This document shows positions 11,672 to 24,800 of a DNA stretch of 64,000 bases, piece after piece. A model generated the notes under the pieces. That model did no database searches. It was given only the letters and a program-made list of their open reading frames with translations, and had not been told where the DNA came from. A program made the position numbers and the translations under genes. Every line of letters begins with the position of its first letter. The first letter of the stretch is position 1. The stretch covers positions 338,974-402,973 of the forward strand of contig JXTB01000148.1 in NCBI GenBank assembly GCA_002914805.1. The letters run 5' to 3'. Source of the DNA: Parasponia andersonii. Its lineage: Eukaryota > Streptophyta > Magnoliopsida > Rosales > Cannabaceae.

Positions 11672-13213
11672 TCATCTTGCTTGATAATCGTTGATCACTT
11701 GACAAACGATCAGCTGGGAATCACTGTATAACTCAATCATCTCGACCTTCATTTCTTGTGCGAGCTTTAGCCTAGCTATCAGTGCTTCATATTCTGCCTC
11801 ATTGTTCGACGCTGGAAATTCGAAGTGAAGTGCACAATGAATATTATGCCCTTTAGGACTGATTAGTACTAAGCCCGCACCAGCTCCATTCTCGTTTGAC
11901 GATCCATCGACATAAAGTTTCCACAATCTTGATAAATCTATAACAGGTTTTTCAATCACTTTTGTGGGAAGATTGACATCATACATGAACTCTACAATAA
12001 AATCTACGAGAGCTTGACCTTTAATCGTAGTGCGAGGTTGAAAATTGATATCAAATTAACTCAACTCAATGGCCCACTTAAGTAGTCGTCCTAAAGCCTC
12101 AGGTTTTTGAAGAACCTATTTTAATGGAAAATTTGTAAAAACTTTGATGAAGTACACATGGAAATAAGGTCGAAGCTTCCTGAATGCGACGATGAGTACT
12201 AATGCCAACTTCTCCATCTCTGGGTATCTTGTTTCGGCATCAAGTAATCTTTTACTTATGTAATATACAGGTTGCTGTATATTTTCTTCTTCTCGAATTA
12301 ACGCAGCACTTGTCGTTTATTTGGAAACAGCGAGATACAAGTATAACTCTTCCCTCGGGTTTGGCTTCGACAAGAGTGGAGGAGAACTCAAGTGTGTTTT
12401 TAATTCTTGGAATGCTTGTTCGCATTCTTCTGTCCACTCAAATCTCTTCGAACGCTTAAATACTTCGAAGAATGGTTGGCATTTATCAGTTAATCTAGAT
12501 ACAAATCGACTCAGTGCAGACACTCTTCCTGCCAGGCTCTGCACATCTTTGGGTTTGCGAGGGGATTGCATAACGATTAGTGCTTGTATCTTCTGAAGGT
12601 TAGCTTTGATGCCTCGCTGATTAACCATGAACCCCAGGAATTTTCTAAATCCTACTCCGAATGCGCACTTCTGGGGGTTCAGCTTCATCTGATATTTTCG
12701 AAGAATTTTGAATATCTCATCAAGGTGCTTGACATGATCTTCAGCTTTCTTCGACTTTATCAACATGTCATCAACATATACCTCCATTGTCTTGCCAATT
12801 TGTTTTGCAAACATCATGTTGACAAGATGCTGATAAGTCGCTCCTGCGTTGATGAGTCCGAAGGGCATCTTCTTGTAACAGTACAATCCTCGATCAGTGA
12901 TGAATGAGGTATGCTCCTCATTTAGCTTGTACATGGGGATTTGATTGTATCTAGAATACACATCTATAAAGCTTAAGAGTTTATGCCTCCACGTTGCATC
13001 TACAAGCTGGTCGATTCTTGGAAAAGGAAAACTGTTCTTCGGGCATGCTTTGTTGAGGTCGGTGAAATCGATACAAGTTCTCCACTTCCCATTTAGTTTC
13101 TTTACCAAAGCTAGGTTTACAAGCCAGTTCAGATAAAAAGATTCCCTGATGAATCTAATTTCTAGCAACTTCTCTACCTCATCTTTTAATGCGCCGTAGT
13201 GTTCTGGATTCAT
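11672..13213 (-). pseudogene. Reverse transcriptase with two RNase H domains (Tat pol)
   Basis: The RT frame (12317-13213) is open for 298 residues. It shows LVKKLNGKWRTCIDFTDLNKACPK, FPFPRIDQLVDAT, LLSFIDVYSRYNQI, MPFGLINAGATYQ and the YVDD catalytic box. RNase H follows in 11990-12316 (QPVYYISKRLLDAETRYPEMEK) with internal stops. A second RNase H-like domain lies at 11672-11986 (LYVDGSSNENGAGAG, NNEAEYEALI, YSDSQLIVCQV). The second domain corresponds to the archaeal-type RNase H that Tat elements have acquired. This region carries the strongest lineage evidence. Confidence 0.92.
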
Positions 13214-13516
13214 GGCTCTTCTTTTCTGCCGTACAGTCTTTTTTTGTTGTATCTATGTTAAGGCAATAACTCATGATATTCGGATCAATCCCCACCATGT
13301 CCGAATGTCGTCAAGTGAAAATATCCAAGTTTGATTTTAGAAAAGCAACCAAAGAAGCTCACATAGGTTCTTGAAGCTTCACTCCGATTTTTAGAACCTT
13401 CAAAGACCTGTCAATCAACAAATCTTCCAAGTTTTCTATAGGTCTAGTCTTGACCTCTCCATTGATTTCTTGAGGGTCGAGGTCTTCGATTGACGCTTCA
13501 CCTTGTAGCTGCACCA

Positions 13517-14014
13517 TCATTGTGTGAGGTGCCACATTAAAGAATTATTATAACAAGCTCGCGTATCATATTGGTTGCCTCGCACTTCCCCTACTCCATG
13601 TTGAGTCGGGAACTTCATAACGAGGTGGTAGATTGAAGTGACTGCTTGAAGTTCCCTCAGTGTTGGTCTTCCTAGTACAGTATTGAATGCAGAAGGGTAA
13701 TCTACAACCAAGAATTGAGTCATTACTATTGAAACCCTAGGATGAGTTCTAACGTTGACAATTAACTCAATCATACCCCTAGGCATTATATTATTACCAG
13801 TGAATCCGTAAAGCGGAGTGATAGCGGGCTTTAGGTCACTTTCAATTAATCCTATCTTTTTGAAGGCGTCATAGTGTAGGATATCGACAACACTTCCATT
13901 ATTGACTAATACTCGCCATAACTGCGTGCTTTCACAGTTGATCTTTATGACCAATGCATCATTATGTGGGTAATGGACTTCCCTCGCATCCTGCTCCGTG
14001 AAGATGATATCCAT
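13517..14014 (-). pseudogene. Aspartic protease region of Tat pol
   Basis: A 165-residue open stretch contains VNNGSVVDIL, where the family usually has VDNGSSVDIL or DTGS. The catalytic Asp is replaced by Asn (codon at 13901-13903). FLVVDYPSAFNTVLGRPTL further on matches the second conserved block of retrotransposon proteases. It would process the Gag-Pol polyprotein. The active-site substitution suggests this copy is dead even apart from the other breaks. Confidence 0.85.
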
Positions 14015-14074
14015 ATCCAGTACCCGTTGAAGCTTTTGTGATCACTGCTCAAGGTGCATGACATTGGTTAATGG

Positions 14075-15960
14075 CTACTGTCGAGCTTCTCGTGCATACC
14101 TATCTTGCGCCCTCTTCGAATCTCCACCAACATGCGATCCTCCAAAAATAGTTCGTATTTCGCATTGAATTTCTAGAGGTCGCTGGTTTTCTTCTTGCCT
14201 TTTATTGTTATGCCTGGTATACTGCCGCAGTTGCCCTTCTTTAATTAATCTTTCGATTTCATCCTTCAAGGCATAGCAGTTATTGGTATCGTGTCTAATG
14301 TCATTGTGATACTGGCAGAACTTGTTGGGATCACATCTCGCTATATCCCGTTTTATCAGTTCCGGATGACGATATGGCTCCTGCTGGTTTGTGACCACAT
14401 AGATATGATCTATGGGTGTGTTCAGTTCAGTATAGTTGTTGAATCTCATGGGAGCCCTTGGAATCTTCTACTTTTTCTGTTTGGGCTGCTTCTCAGTTGA
14501 TTGTTCATTACTTCCTTTGTTTGACTTATTATTATTATTGTTGTTGGTCATGGTCGCATCTTTAGCAGCATCTTTTTTTTCTTCCGTCTTCGTCTTATGA
14601 AGATTCTCGAGTGAAGATTCCACCCTCAGATGCAGACCAACTCTTCGATAGAAGTCTTCAAGGGTTCTTCATTCTCGCTCAAGTAACTCTTCCCAGAGTT
14701 TAGTCTCTGGTCACACCCCGGCCATCATTAGAGTTAAAACTCTTCCTTCAGGTGGGTTTTGACCTTTGTAAACTCTAAGTTAAAGCAGTTGAGGTAAGAT
14801 CGTAGAGTTTCCTCTGGACCTTGCCGAATAGCAAACAGACTGACAAGTGGAACAGTAAAATTCTTAGCAGCTTAGAATTGCCTCAAGAGCGCAGTCTAAA
14901 GTTGTTGCCAGGACGAGATTGAACCAGACGTAAGTCCTTGGAACCACTTCTTCGCTGTTCCTGTGAGAGTTACGGCAAAACATCTGCAACATGTGAGATC
15001 ATCGACATGATGGAGTTCCATGAAGTTGCTGAAGTGATCTATATGATCCTGTGGATCAGTTTTTCTATCAAAAGTGTTTATAGTGGGAAGTTTAAATCTA
15101 GTAAGTAAGGCAGTAGCTCAAACTTCCTCACTGAATAGCGATTGACGATACCTATCAGCGAGCTCATTATCCCAGCCAGCAAGTGCATCTAATACGATCC
15201 TCAAATTATGAACATCAACGTTCAGAGCGAGAGCATTATCTCTTATTAGTGGCAAGGGTGGCCTTTGATCGTTATCATGATATAAGACATGTTGGTCAGG
15301 CAGGGTCTGTTGCGACCTTAAGGAGGATTCCAATGTAATAATGCGACGAGATCGACTTCGGTTGTTATGATACAATGCAGATCGCTCATGACTACGTCGC
15401 TGTTCTAGGTGTTGCCTCAGGTCTGTAGGATTCTATCTCGACTACCTACTAATCCTTTCAAAGATGCTCCTCGATTAACATTTTTGCTCGTTATTTAGAC
15501 AATCACGATTGACGGTTGCTCTCCGAGAAAATTGTCCACGATCACGATCAGTGTTTGAACTCTCAGTGCCAAATTCTAGAGGCAAGTCTGCGGCCTCGCC
15601 TTCCCCTTGGAGGTGCGATCTCCATGATGCTCATGATGGGCTTTGTGCTAGTCGCGGTTTTCTATCTCTAGGATCTGAATTCCTCTCTCAGGTAGTTGAG
15701 CAGGATATTCTCTGAGACATTTGTGCTATAGTGGAGTCACCATTTGTCCCTCAACAAGTCGTCGTAGAGAATCATTAATCTGATTAGTGATTTGCTTAAG
15801 GTTTATCAGTGCCTCCTCTATGCGATCCTATCTCTGGATAATATTTTCTGGTCCAGTCACAGCAGGCTGATCCTGAGCAAGATCCACCTGTGCAGCAGTA
15901 GTGCTTTGAGGTTAGTTTTAGCTAGTTTCAGCATTTCTGGTAGTGTTTCTAATGTTTGCC
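14075..15960 (-). pseudogene. Gag region of the Tat element
   Basis: The C-terminal part (14075-14449) has the zinc-knuckle-like CQYHNDIRHDTNNC followed by YALKDEIERLIKEGQL, a characteristic Tat Gag pattern. Upstream, in other frames, are capsid-like pieces such as AKKWFQGL, with frameshifts between 14500 and 15100. 15118-15375 is another open piece near the N-terminal half. Gag would form the virus-like particle; this copy is broken in several places. Confidence 0.8.
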
Positions 15961-16002
15961 ATTGTTGAAGAAGCGAAATTGATAAACTTTTTGCTGGAAT
16001 AG

Positions 16003-16020
16003 CCTTCCTTCTAACGCCAA
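16003..16020 (-). other. Primer-binding site of the Tat element
   Basis: On the minus strand, one base after the 5' LTR end, the sequence reads TTGGCGTTAGAAGGAAGG. It sits where the tRNA primer anneals in LTR elements. I cannot assign the tRNA with certainty. Confidence 0.6.
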
Positions 16021-16021
16021 T

Positions 16022-16613
16022 TATTGACAGAAGTTTTGTCGACAATGAATTTAAAAAATTACAAGATGTGGCTTGTGTGTGAAAAAAGTTGATAAAATCA
16101 AAGCAAATAAGAAGACAAGAATTTTCTAGTGGTTCGGCCCCAAAAAAGATGAGCCTACGTTCACTGTTCTTCACTAATTTCTAGAGAATTACAAGAGTTT
16201 CTTTAAGTCTCAAGGTGAGAATCCCCAGAGAGAGAATACAGAGTATAGCCCAGAAGTTTTTACATTAATAATGAGCTCCCTTCATATAGGTGAGGGTGGC
16301 TCATTGTTTCCCAATTATGAAAATGGGTAAGTGTGTAATCAGAAAATACAATTCGAGTAACAATATAATTGAGTAATAACTTAAATAAAATGATTGATTG
16401 ATCTCCATTCAGAAACTTGTTTCCCTTTCTTTGTAGATTACCCGCTTAATGAAGCTTGATTTAGTTTCCTTTTCATACTGGTCGTACTTAACTTATTCGG
16501 AGAATGTTGCACTTGAATCAAAAAAATTCTCATACGACCTGATGCATTTCAACTTGATCGCTAACTTTCCTTCTTTAGCATTGACCAACATATAGATTTT
16601 AGACTGCACAACA
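16022..16613 (-). repeat. 5' LTR of the Tat element
   Basis: 592 bp. On the minus strand it begins TGTTGTGCAGTCTAAAA and ends CTGTCAATA. It is colinear with 6274-6866, and its ends agree with the related solo LTR at 29583-30310. Confidence 0.9.
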
Positions 16614-16618
16614 GATGT

Positions 16619-17350
16619 TGTAATATCGAAAAGTAAAAATTTGACACACAATATTTTTACTTGTCAAATTTTTACTTGGTTCAACTATCTCCTGATAGTC
16701 TACATCCAAAGGACCATGCTCAGAGAAATATACTTATTAGTAAAGATCAAACCAGTACAAACACTAATCAAATTTATAAGACTTCATCTTTTAAATGTTG
16801 TAACATGTGAGTACTCTTTTACTAATCTCTCTAGCAAGCTTCCATCGATTTGATGTAATTCATTCCGTCTGAACTCCCTTTAGATTTTCTCGGAATCTGT
16901 CTTCTCTCGAAGACTTTTGTTGCACTTCTCCCAAAGCACTCTTATGACTAAGAATATCTTCTAGTCCCACAATACAAAGTATAAACAGATTTAACAAAGT
17001 ATTGCTCTAATTATAATCACAAACATACATGGCATACTTAGGAACATAACCTAGACCTCTATTTATAGTGCTTGAGGTCTTGCAATCCTTGGTAATCTAT
17101 AAGACACATTATAATCATCATAAATACTGATTGGAGCAAATTAGATCAGTCAATAATAAGATTTTTGTAATCAAGGCTAATTTGTGATTGTTACTGATTC
17201 TACACAGTGATATAATTCCATTAGTCCTGTCTAAAACAACCAAATTTGTAACTTTTCTAGAAGAAACGTTAATTTATCACCTGAAATAATAATTCCATTT
17301 TTTACACAAGTCAATCAGATAAAAAGTGTTCATACATAATAAGAATCAGC
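16619..17350 (-). mobile_element. Possible older LTR into which the Tat element inserted
   Basis: On the minus strand there is a TATA-like CACTATAAATAGAGG near 17060. A leader-like stretch with CT-rich and AAGTCTTCGAG-type blocks runs towards 16640. This resembles the U3-R-U5 order of an LTR. I found no second copy or ends, so this is only a suggestion. Confidence 0.3.
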
Positions 17351-19420
17351 TAAGAATAAATAAAGAAATGAGAACCCAAGAGATAAATATTTACACGTTT
17401 ATAATTCAAGATAGTTTCCATAAAAATACAAGTTATCAAAGCAATAAGATAAAATTAGCTCAATAATTATAATTTGATTGATTAAAATCAGAATTGATTA
17501 TTTTTAGAAATATTAATTAATTGTCATTAACAATCATACAATAATCAATTTTTATTAAAATATACTTTATAATTATTCTTTATTAAAACACATTTTAACT
17601 AAGAAAGAAATATGTGATTATAATTTTCTGCAAAGCAAACATCAATCACTGTTATTTTTGATCAAAACACAATTAATTGTCATATGATAGCTGTAAAATT
17701 CGAATAAATACTTCACAAAAACTAGGTCAAATATTCTGGTTACAATATTAACATAGATTCACAGTGATATTGTAGCATCTTAAATGACAACAAATTTTGT
17801 ATTTTCATGTGGTGCCCAAGATTCTCATATGCATATTAAGCCAATAATAAATACGTTCTAACTGCATATTAGGCATCTAGAAGTCGTAAATACTAGTTTT
17901 GTAGTAACATACTCATTCATTATGTTATGTGCATTTACATTCATTTTATTACACTAATGATTATTGAACTGTCCCAATGCAGTGTAAAGGTTCAATATTC
18001 TCAGAGAGAGAGCTCGGTGTACTAAAAGAACAAAGAATATAATTATGAAAGCAATACTATGTGCACATGCATTGAGATCATACTTATTGATAACTTAGTC
18101 AAATGGTAGTTTTTCGGTAAAATGCATCTTTCATACTTTTCAGAACCAAATTCACTGTGCATTTAGCCCATCAAATAGCTTTAATTTAATGTTTAGTACT
18201 TATTCTAGCATTTTCAAAAATGTTCGTTCCAGGTAAGCACAAGATGACAATCATTATACTGAACTGTGTTTAATTACACTAAGCTAGCTTAGATTCAGCT
18301 TAATCACGTAATGTCATCTTTGTTCATTCTATGAATTGGGAAATTATACTTTATTTGCATTATCAATTAGAGTCTAATGGACTTTCTTTTTATGTTTAAT
18401 GATTGGTTATGGAGCTAGGTTCCACCAAATTAGAATAAGATTGGCCATATAGGATCATAAGTCAAAGTATGACTAGATTTCATTTTCTAAGCTAGGTTTC
18501 GCCATTTTGGTCTACACTTGGGTGTATAGGATTGACCAGTAACGTGGTGAGTATGCTAAGTATATTTTAGAGTTTGACACATGGAAGGTAATGAGTAAAA
18601 TACCTAAAATACCCCTTAGAAATTAAGTTATGCCATTCTTAGCCTTTAAGTATTGATTTTTGACCAAATCTGGTCATTTGCTTTCCCTTTCTCTCCAGCC
18701 ACGACCTAAAACTCTCCAATGCTTTTTCTGACTTCTCTCAACTTCCTTCAAACATTTCCAAGAGTTTCCAAGTGGTAGAACTTGAATTGGAGCCCTAGAA
18801 AGCAAGATACACCAAAACTAGTTAAGGTAATTCTATTAAGTTCTTCTTTCTAGGTCTTGTCCTTTAATTTCAATTCTCTACTTGTTCCCACTTGAATAAT
18901 GGTTTCTTCAGGTCTTCTTAAGTCCAAAATTCTAATTCTAAGCTTAGAAAATCAGTTTAGGGGAGGTAGAAGGCAATAAATCCAACAAAAGCTCAAACTA
19001 GTCAAAGTGAGCATTATGTATGATGTTGAACTTATAGTTAATTTCTTTTGTGTTAGCCCTTAAACCAAAGTAATTATTTGGTGAATAATGATCCTAGGAA
19101 CCTTATATATCACTGGAAATATAAAATTTAGGTGGAAGATTAAAGTTAAACCTAAGGCCCCAAAGATTGCTATTTATGGAATTAAGTATTTTTATGTATG
19201 GTAGATTAAGTTTTCCATATTTGTAATATAATTTCTTAAACTTATAGTATATAGTTTATTGATTCTATTAGTTATTACACTTATTTGATGGCTGGTTATG
19301 ATGGCACACAAGTGTAAAAGTCGATTAAATTTTGTAAAATATTGAAAGGAATTCAAATGCACTTAGGTTGTTCCAAATGATCATCTTTGATGTGTATATG
19401 TGGGAATTGGATTGTTAATT
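17351..19420. other. Intergenic DNA with a promoter/leader-like stretch
   Basis: 17351-18380 is AT-rich without recognisable genes. 18400-19000 is less AT-biased and has a CT-rich leader-like block (TTTCCCTTTCTCTCCAGCC near 18685), as in the 5' part of some plant LTRs. No coding sequence can be supported, and the sequence runs into the assembly gap. Confidence 0.4.
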
Positions 19421-20369
19421 NNNNNNNNNNNNNNNNNNNNNNNNNNNNNNNNNNNNNNNNNNNNNNNNNNNNNNNNNNNNNNNNNNNNNNNNNNNNNNNN
19501 NNNNNNNNNNNNNNNNNNNNNNNNNNNNNNNNNNNNNNNNNNNNNNNNNNNNNNNNNNNNNNNNNNNNNNNNNNNNNNNNNNNNNNNNNNNNNNNNNNNN
19601 NNNNNNNNNNNNNNNNNNNNNNNNNNNNNNNNNNNNNNNNNNNNNNNNNNNNNNNNNNNNNNNNNNNNNNNNNNNNNNNNNNNNNNNNNNNNNNNNNNNN
19701 NNNNNNNNNNNNNNNNNNNNNNNNNNNNNNNNNNNNNNNNNNNNNNNNNNNNNNNNNNNNNNNNNNNNNNNNNNNNNNNNNNNNNNNNNNNNNNNNNNNN
19801 NNNNNNNNNNNNNNNNNNNNNNNNNNNNNNNNNNNNNNNNNNNNNNNNNNNNNNNNNNNNNNNNNNNNNNNNNNNNNNNNNNNNNNNNNNNNNNNNNNNN
19901 NNNNNNNNNNNNNNNNNNNNNNNNNNNNNNNNNNNNNNNNNNNNNNNNNNNNNNNNNNNNNNNNNNNNNNNNNNNNNNNNNNNNNNNNNNNNNNNNNNNN
20001 NNNNNNNNNNNNNNNNNNNNNNNNNNNNNNNNNNNNNNNNNNNNNNNNNNNNNNNNNNNNNNNNNNNNNNNNNNNNNNNNNNNNNNNNNNNNNNNNNNNN
20101 NNNNNNNNNNNNNNNNNNNNNNNNNNNNNNNNNNNNNNNNNNNNNNNNNNNNNNNNNNNNNNNNNNNNNNNNNNNNNNNNNNNNNNNNNNNNNNNNNNNN
20201 NNNNNNNNNNNNNNNNNNNNNNNNNNNNNNNNNNNNNNNNNNNNNNNNNNNNNNNNNNNNNNNNNNNNNNNNNNNNNNNNNNNNNNNNNNNNNNNNNNNN
20301 NNNNNNNNNNNNNNNNNNNNNNNNNNNNNNNNNNNNNNNNNNNNNNNNNNNNNNNNNNNNNNNNNNNNN
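19421..20369. other. Assembly gap (949 N)
   Basis: A run of N. The right border is a TA microsatellite (20370-20386), which probably stopped the assembly. Confidence 0.99.
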
Positions 20370-20473
20370 TATATATATATATATATAGGCATTATGATAT
20401 ACTTATAAGCACAATTCCTAAATCAAAATCATATATAAAACACTTTATAGTCTCCTTTGATCACTTAATTTAT

Positions 20474-20600
20474 AGATTCATATCATTTCTTCATTTTTTA
20501 AGTGTTCTTCCAATATTTTATATGTATATATTCTTTAGATTCATATCATTTCTTCATTTTTTTACGTGTTTTTCTAATATTTTATAGGTATTTACTCTTT
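20474..20600. repeat. Two tandem 63-bp units
   Basis: Copies start at 20474 and 20537 with AGATTCATATCATTTCTTC and differ at a few bases. Confidence 0.75.
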
Positions 20601-20832
20601 ATCTCTTTTTTTGATCGTGTTGTAGTTTGATTTATATTAAAGTGATTAGTAAAAAAAATTGGACTAAGGAGATAGATTGTGGAGAAAAAACAAATACAAA
20701 GGTTAAAGACTAAAAAATGAAAGAAAATGTTGAATGGGAACACTTGTGAAGGCGAGAATGAGGTGCTTTTAATTTTTCCCTTTCACAAGTTGTCCCTTTT
20801 GGTTATTTTATCGGTGCTTTAATTATAAGGTG

Positions 20833-20879
<47 letters not shown>

Positions 20880-21700
20880 AAATCTCTCTTAGATATTTAA
20901 AATTTCTAAATTTGATAAATCAATTTAGCAAATTTACCTTTTCTATTTTTAGAGGAAAAAAATAATAGAATTTCTTTGCAAAAGAGATTATTAAAAATAA
21001 CATCTTTTGTGATTAGCCTTTTTTCGATACTATAATTGTGAAACTAGTCTTTAAGTTAGGAAATTATCTTAAAGAATAGTTTGTCTTTTGTCAAGTACAA
21101 CTCAAAATTGTTATTGAGTAGAACTTAACACTACTCGTCGAGTTAAGGTTTCGTAGTTTGATGATGATTAACAAGTATGTATCAAGTCACTTGACAAAGT
21201 TGTCGTCTCAAGTCATTTGATAAGTTAGACAAAAAGAGTAATTATTTATAACAATGTCATCAATCATTTTAGAACTCAAATTGTTATGATTTTTACTAAA
21301 ATCGCTAAATTGGATGGATTATTTTAGCAAAATTTCAAAAATGGATAATAATTTATCTATTTTAACAAAATATGATGTTTAGTTGTTCACATTTCAAGAA
21401 ATTCAAAATATATAAAATATATTTTTTTGTGTGTATATTATGTGTGCCCTAGTATTATTCTTCTCTTAAAATAATGTATTAATTTTACTTTAAAATACCT
21501 CAAAAATAATTTACATAATGAATGAAATATAAGTTGTGAATAATAAAGTAGAATACAACGGAGAACCCTATCTCTCCCAAAAACGGTGCCGTATCAGTCA
21601 TGAAAATCGCTTGACGTGGCAAAATAACTATCGTTGGATTACAAAGATGGTTCGAAGTAAGGTTTAAGGCCCCTCCATTAGAGCCGGCTGTTTGAGGTTT
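20601..21700. other. AT-rich upstream region of the NOC2-family gene
   Basis: It contains a TA microsatellite at 20835-20871 and no gene. From about 21540 the base composition becomes less AT-rich, probably the promoter and 5' UTR of the gene starting at 21845. Confidence 0.5.
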
Positions 21701-21844
21701 GGAGAAAAAGAGAACGAAGAGCCAGAATTTTTCTACCGTAAGAGCTAAGAACTCTCTCCTCTTTCTAGTTTTTTGGTTTTTGGGTTAAGCTTTCTTATTT
21801 AGGTTCGTAACATTTCTATAGAAAAAGCTTTGGGTTAGTTAAAA

Positions 21845-24800
21845 ATGGGGAAGCTGGGGAAGAAGGCGAGGAAGTTTGCGAAGAAGAATCTTCAGTCTGT
21901 CCTCAGAAGAAAACGCAAAACGAATGCTTTGTTCAAGAAGAAAGCCTCTAAGAGTAAACCTTTTCTTTTGTTTTTGTTTCTTTAAACTTATTTTAATGTT
22001 ATGAAGCCTTAATGGGTGTTTATTTTTTTGGGCATTTTATGGATAATTAGTGATTATTTTTCCTATTTATTTTTGTTTGGTTGGGCTTTCTTCAGTTTTT
22101 TAGGGGTTGGATTGTTGAACTCGACCCCTTGGAAAAAGGGTAATCACTATATTGTTTGTTTGTGTTAATTGGTAGTATTTGTAATCAAATGTGTACACTT
22201 GAAGTTTGGTAAGTGTTGAAAGTACTATTCCATCAAAACTTAAGCTTCAATATCGATGGTTATGTTTACAATGATTTTATTGAGTTGTTACTTTAATTGA
22301 TTCTTTGAAATTTTCTGATGGTGTTGTATTAAATTAATTACTTTAGGGAAAGACCCGGGTGATATTGAAGAACAAGAAGAGGACACAAGAGTGTTGTCTA
22401 ATGTAAGGTAGAAAAATGGTGATCGTGTTATTATTAGTCCTGCATTAGAATTGTTTTTTCTTTGAGTTTTTGTTTCATACCTTCCTATCAGAATTATGAA
22501 TGTTGTATCACCTGAATATCGGTGACATCATTTTTATATTGCAAAAGTCTGAAACAATTATTGTAATTTGTAAAGCTTCAAGTTTGTTGTTGATGTCTTC
22601 TAGAAGAGGCAAAGGCAAGGATCTGGAACACTTTTCTCTTGATGCCGTGTACACTGACGATGATGATGATGATGATGCAACTGTAGATGATTCTGACAGT
22701 GATGGATATCTTTCAGAGGTTTGCGATATATGTTCTGAATCTTCTGATATTGAAATAGTTACTTACATTTTCTTTGGTTCCTCTGAGATGCCTTTTTGCA
22801 TTAACTTTATAATTATTCAAAGCAGGACTTAAGTTTACATGTTGCTCAAAGTGATGGCGATAATTATTTAAAAGGTGGGGCCATTTGGTTTGTTGATTTT
22901 ACACCAATCGAAAATCATTTCTCCTTTTTCTTTAACTGAATGGAGTTTGTATACAGACAACAGTGGTGGTAGTGCTTTGTCATCACAGAACAAAGAAATG
23001 TACTTAGAACTTGTGAAGAAAACCAAAAAGCTGGACAGATTGAAGAAAAAGGTAATTCCTTTTATCATTACTAACATAGTGGTTGCTGTATATTACGTAC
23101 ATCTGGAAGATCACCGAATTAATTGATTTGGTATTTTGTTGCCATATAATATGGATGTTTAGAGTGGAGATAGGAATTACAAACTTTAGCTGCATTTTGG
23201 GTTTCAGTCGATTTTATTTAGAGAAATTTTATTAAACCTGCTTCATAGCGTTCCCAATTACAACCATATGCTCAAGCCAATAAATGTAACAAATATTTGC
23301 TTATGGAACAAAATGGTACAAAAATGCCCCCTATAAGTTTCAAGCATAGTTATGGTTTGAAAAGAAAAAGGAAAAAAGAAATGACTCAAAAATAATCAGA
23401 CCTCACCCTCCCTCTTCAGTCCTCATTTCTGTCATTCAACCTGTGCCTTCTCCGTCCACATCTCTGTCATCCAAGATGTTCTCTCTCAGTCCATCTCTCT
23501 CCCACTCACGATTTCCTCACCTTAAGATTTGTCACACAGAGTGAAAAGAATTCTCCTCAAAATCTTTACATTGGAGGTCCAGAGAAAATAGGGAAAAGTT
23601 TTAAAAATTAGACCCTGCAATTATTAAGTTTAAAATGGGTGAGCATCCTTTAAAATGGATTATACATGATTTTCAAATTGTTCTAGTTTTGATTTGTGCA
23701 CACAAACACACACACACACACACACACAAAAAATAATAATAATTTGGGCCATTCTTTAATATTTTGGGCTCTCTCCCAATAACCATTGAATGTAATTCGG
23801 TGGTTTTTGATGATTCATTTGATGGTGCACAGTAAGAAAATTCAGAAAGCACCATCAAAATAGAGCTATCCATTTGAGTGGAACAAACATCGAAAAAATT
23901 TGATGAGCTTCGAAAGAATTCATCAGAATTCGATAAGCATCGAAAAACATTCGAGGAAAGACCATTGAACTAGATGCCTCGCTTATAGTCGAAAAGAATA
24001 GAAATTTCGATGACAGATTGTGGCCATAAAACATGTTTTTATTTTTTTCAAAATCGGATTGATGGGTTCTCCGGAGTTGTATGGGTTCAACACTTCTGTG
24101 GCGTTTCCTTTGCTGTTCGGTTGCTTGCTCAATTTGTGAGAAAAGTCATGAGAGAGCATCTAAGAAAGAGATGAGAGTGAGAGACGTTTTTGAAGATATG
24201 GGAAGAGTTCGCTGATTTTGGGGGAGAAATCATGAGTTGGGGAGAGACATAGAGAGAGATGAAAGAGAGAACGTATTGTAGCAGAGAATAGAACTTGGGG
24301 GGGGGGGGGGGTGAGGGAGGGTCCCACGAGTTTTTTTTTCTCTGTTTTTCACAAAGCATGACTATGCTTTTAAGTTTGTAGGGGTATTCTTATCCATATG
24401 CATGTATTTGAAACAACTTTTGACCGGAGCATACTGGTGTAATTGAGTGCACTAGGGAGCATAGTTTATAAAACTTCTCTTTATTTATTTATTTTTTCTT
24501 TTGTGGGGGAAAGAAAAAAGAAGCTAGAGGTTTTTCTGTTGGCAAGAATGTAGTAATCTGTATTGACTTGAAAAAATTAACTGCAATATCCTAATATCCT
24601 TGTAGCCTTGTACGATTGAAGTTTGTAGGAAAGAAATAACTGGATTCTCACCATAATTAGTGTCTTCACATATTAGGGTACAAAACTAAAAACAATCATG
24701 GGATCACTGAAGTTTCCTTGTTACAAGTTCTATTTCAAAAGCATTTAGACCTTGGGAAGTTTCATTTTCCTTTTTTCTTATTTATAATGATTTCATTGTT

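Larger units (their letters stand above)
6269..16618 (-). mobile_element. Full-length Ty3/gypsy retrotransposon, Tat lineage (degenerate)
   Basis: The element runs on the minus strand: 5' LTR 16022-16613, gag, protease, reverse transcriptase, RNase H, a second RNase H, integrase, then 3' LTR 6274-6866. The flanks GATAT (6269-6273) and GATGT (16614-16618) match at 4 of 5 bases, as expected for a target duplication of an old insertion. Two consecutive RNase H-like domains after the RT are a known mark of the Tat (Ogre/Retand/TatIV) lineage. So is a long segment between integrase and the 3' LTR carrying an antisense gene. All frames contain stops and frameshifts, so the copy is not autonomous. 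In a 136-bp stretch aligned by eye the two LTRs differ at about 8% of bases, indicating an old insertion. Confidence 0.93.

Noticed and set aside
19387..20587. Long open frames across 19387-20587 on both strands
   Set aside because: They consist of the 949-base N gap and are not real.
24297..24311. G homopolymer as a possible G-quadruplex regulatory site
   Set aside because: It lies inside the MULE-like element in an intron, and a single G run without spaced tracts is weak evidence.
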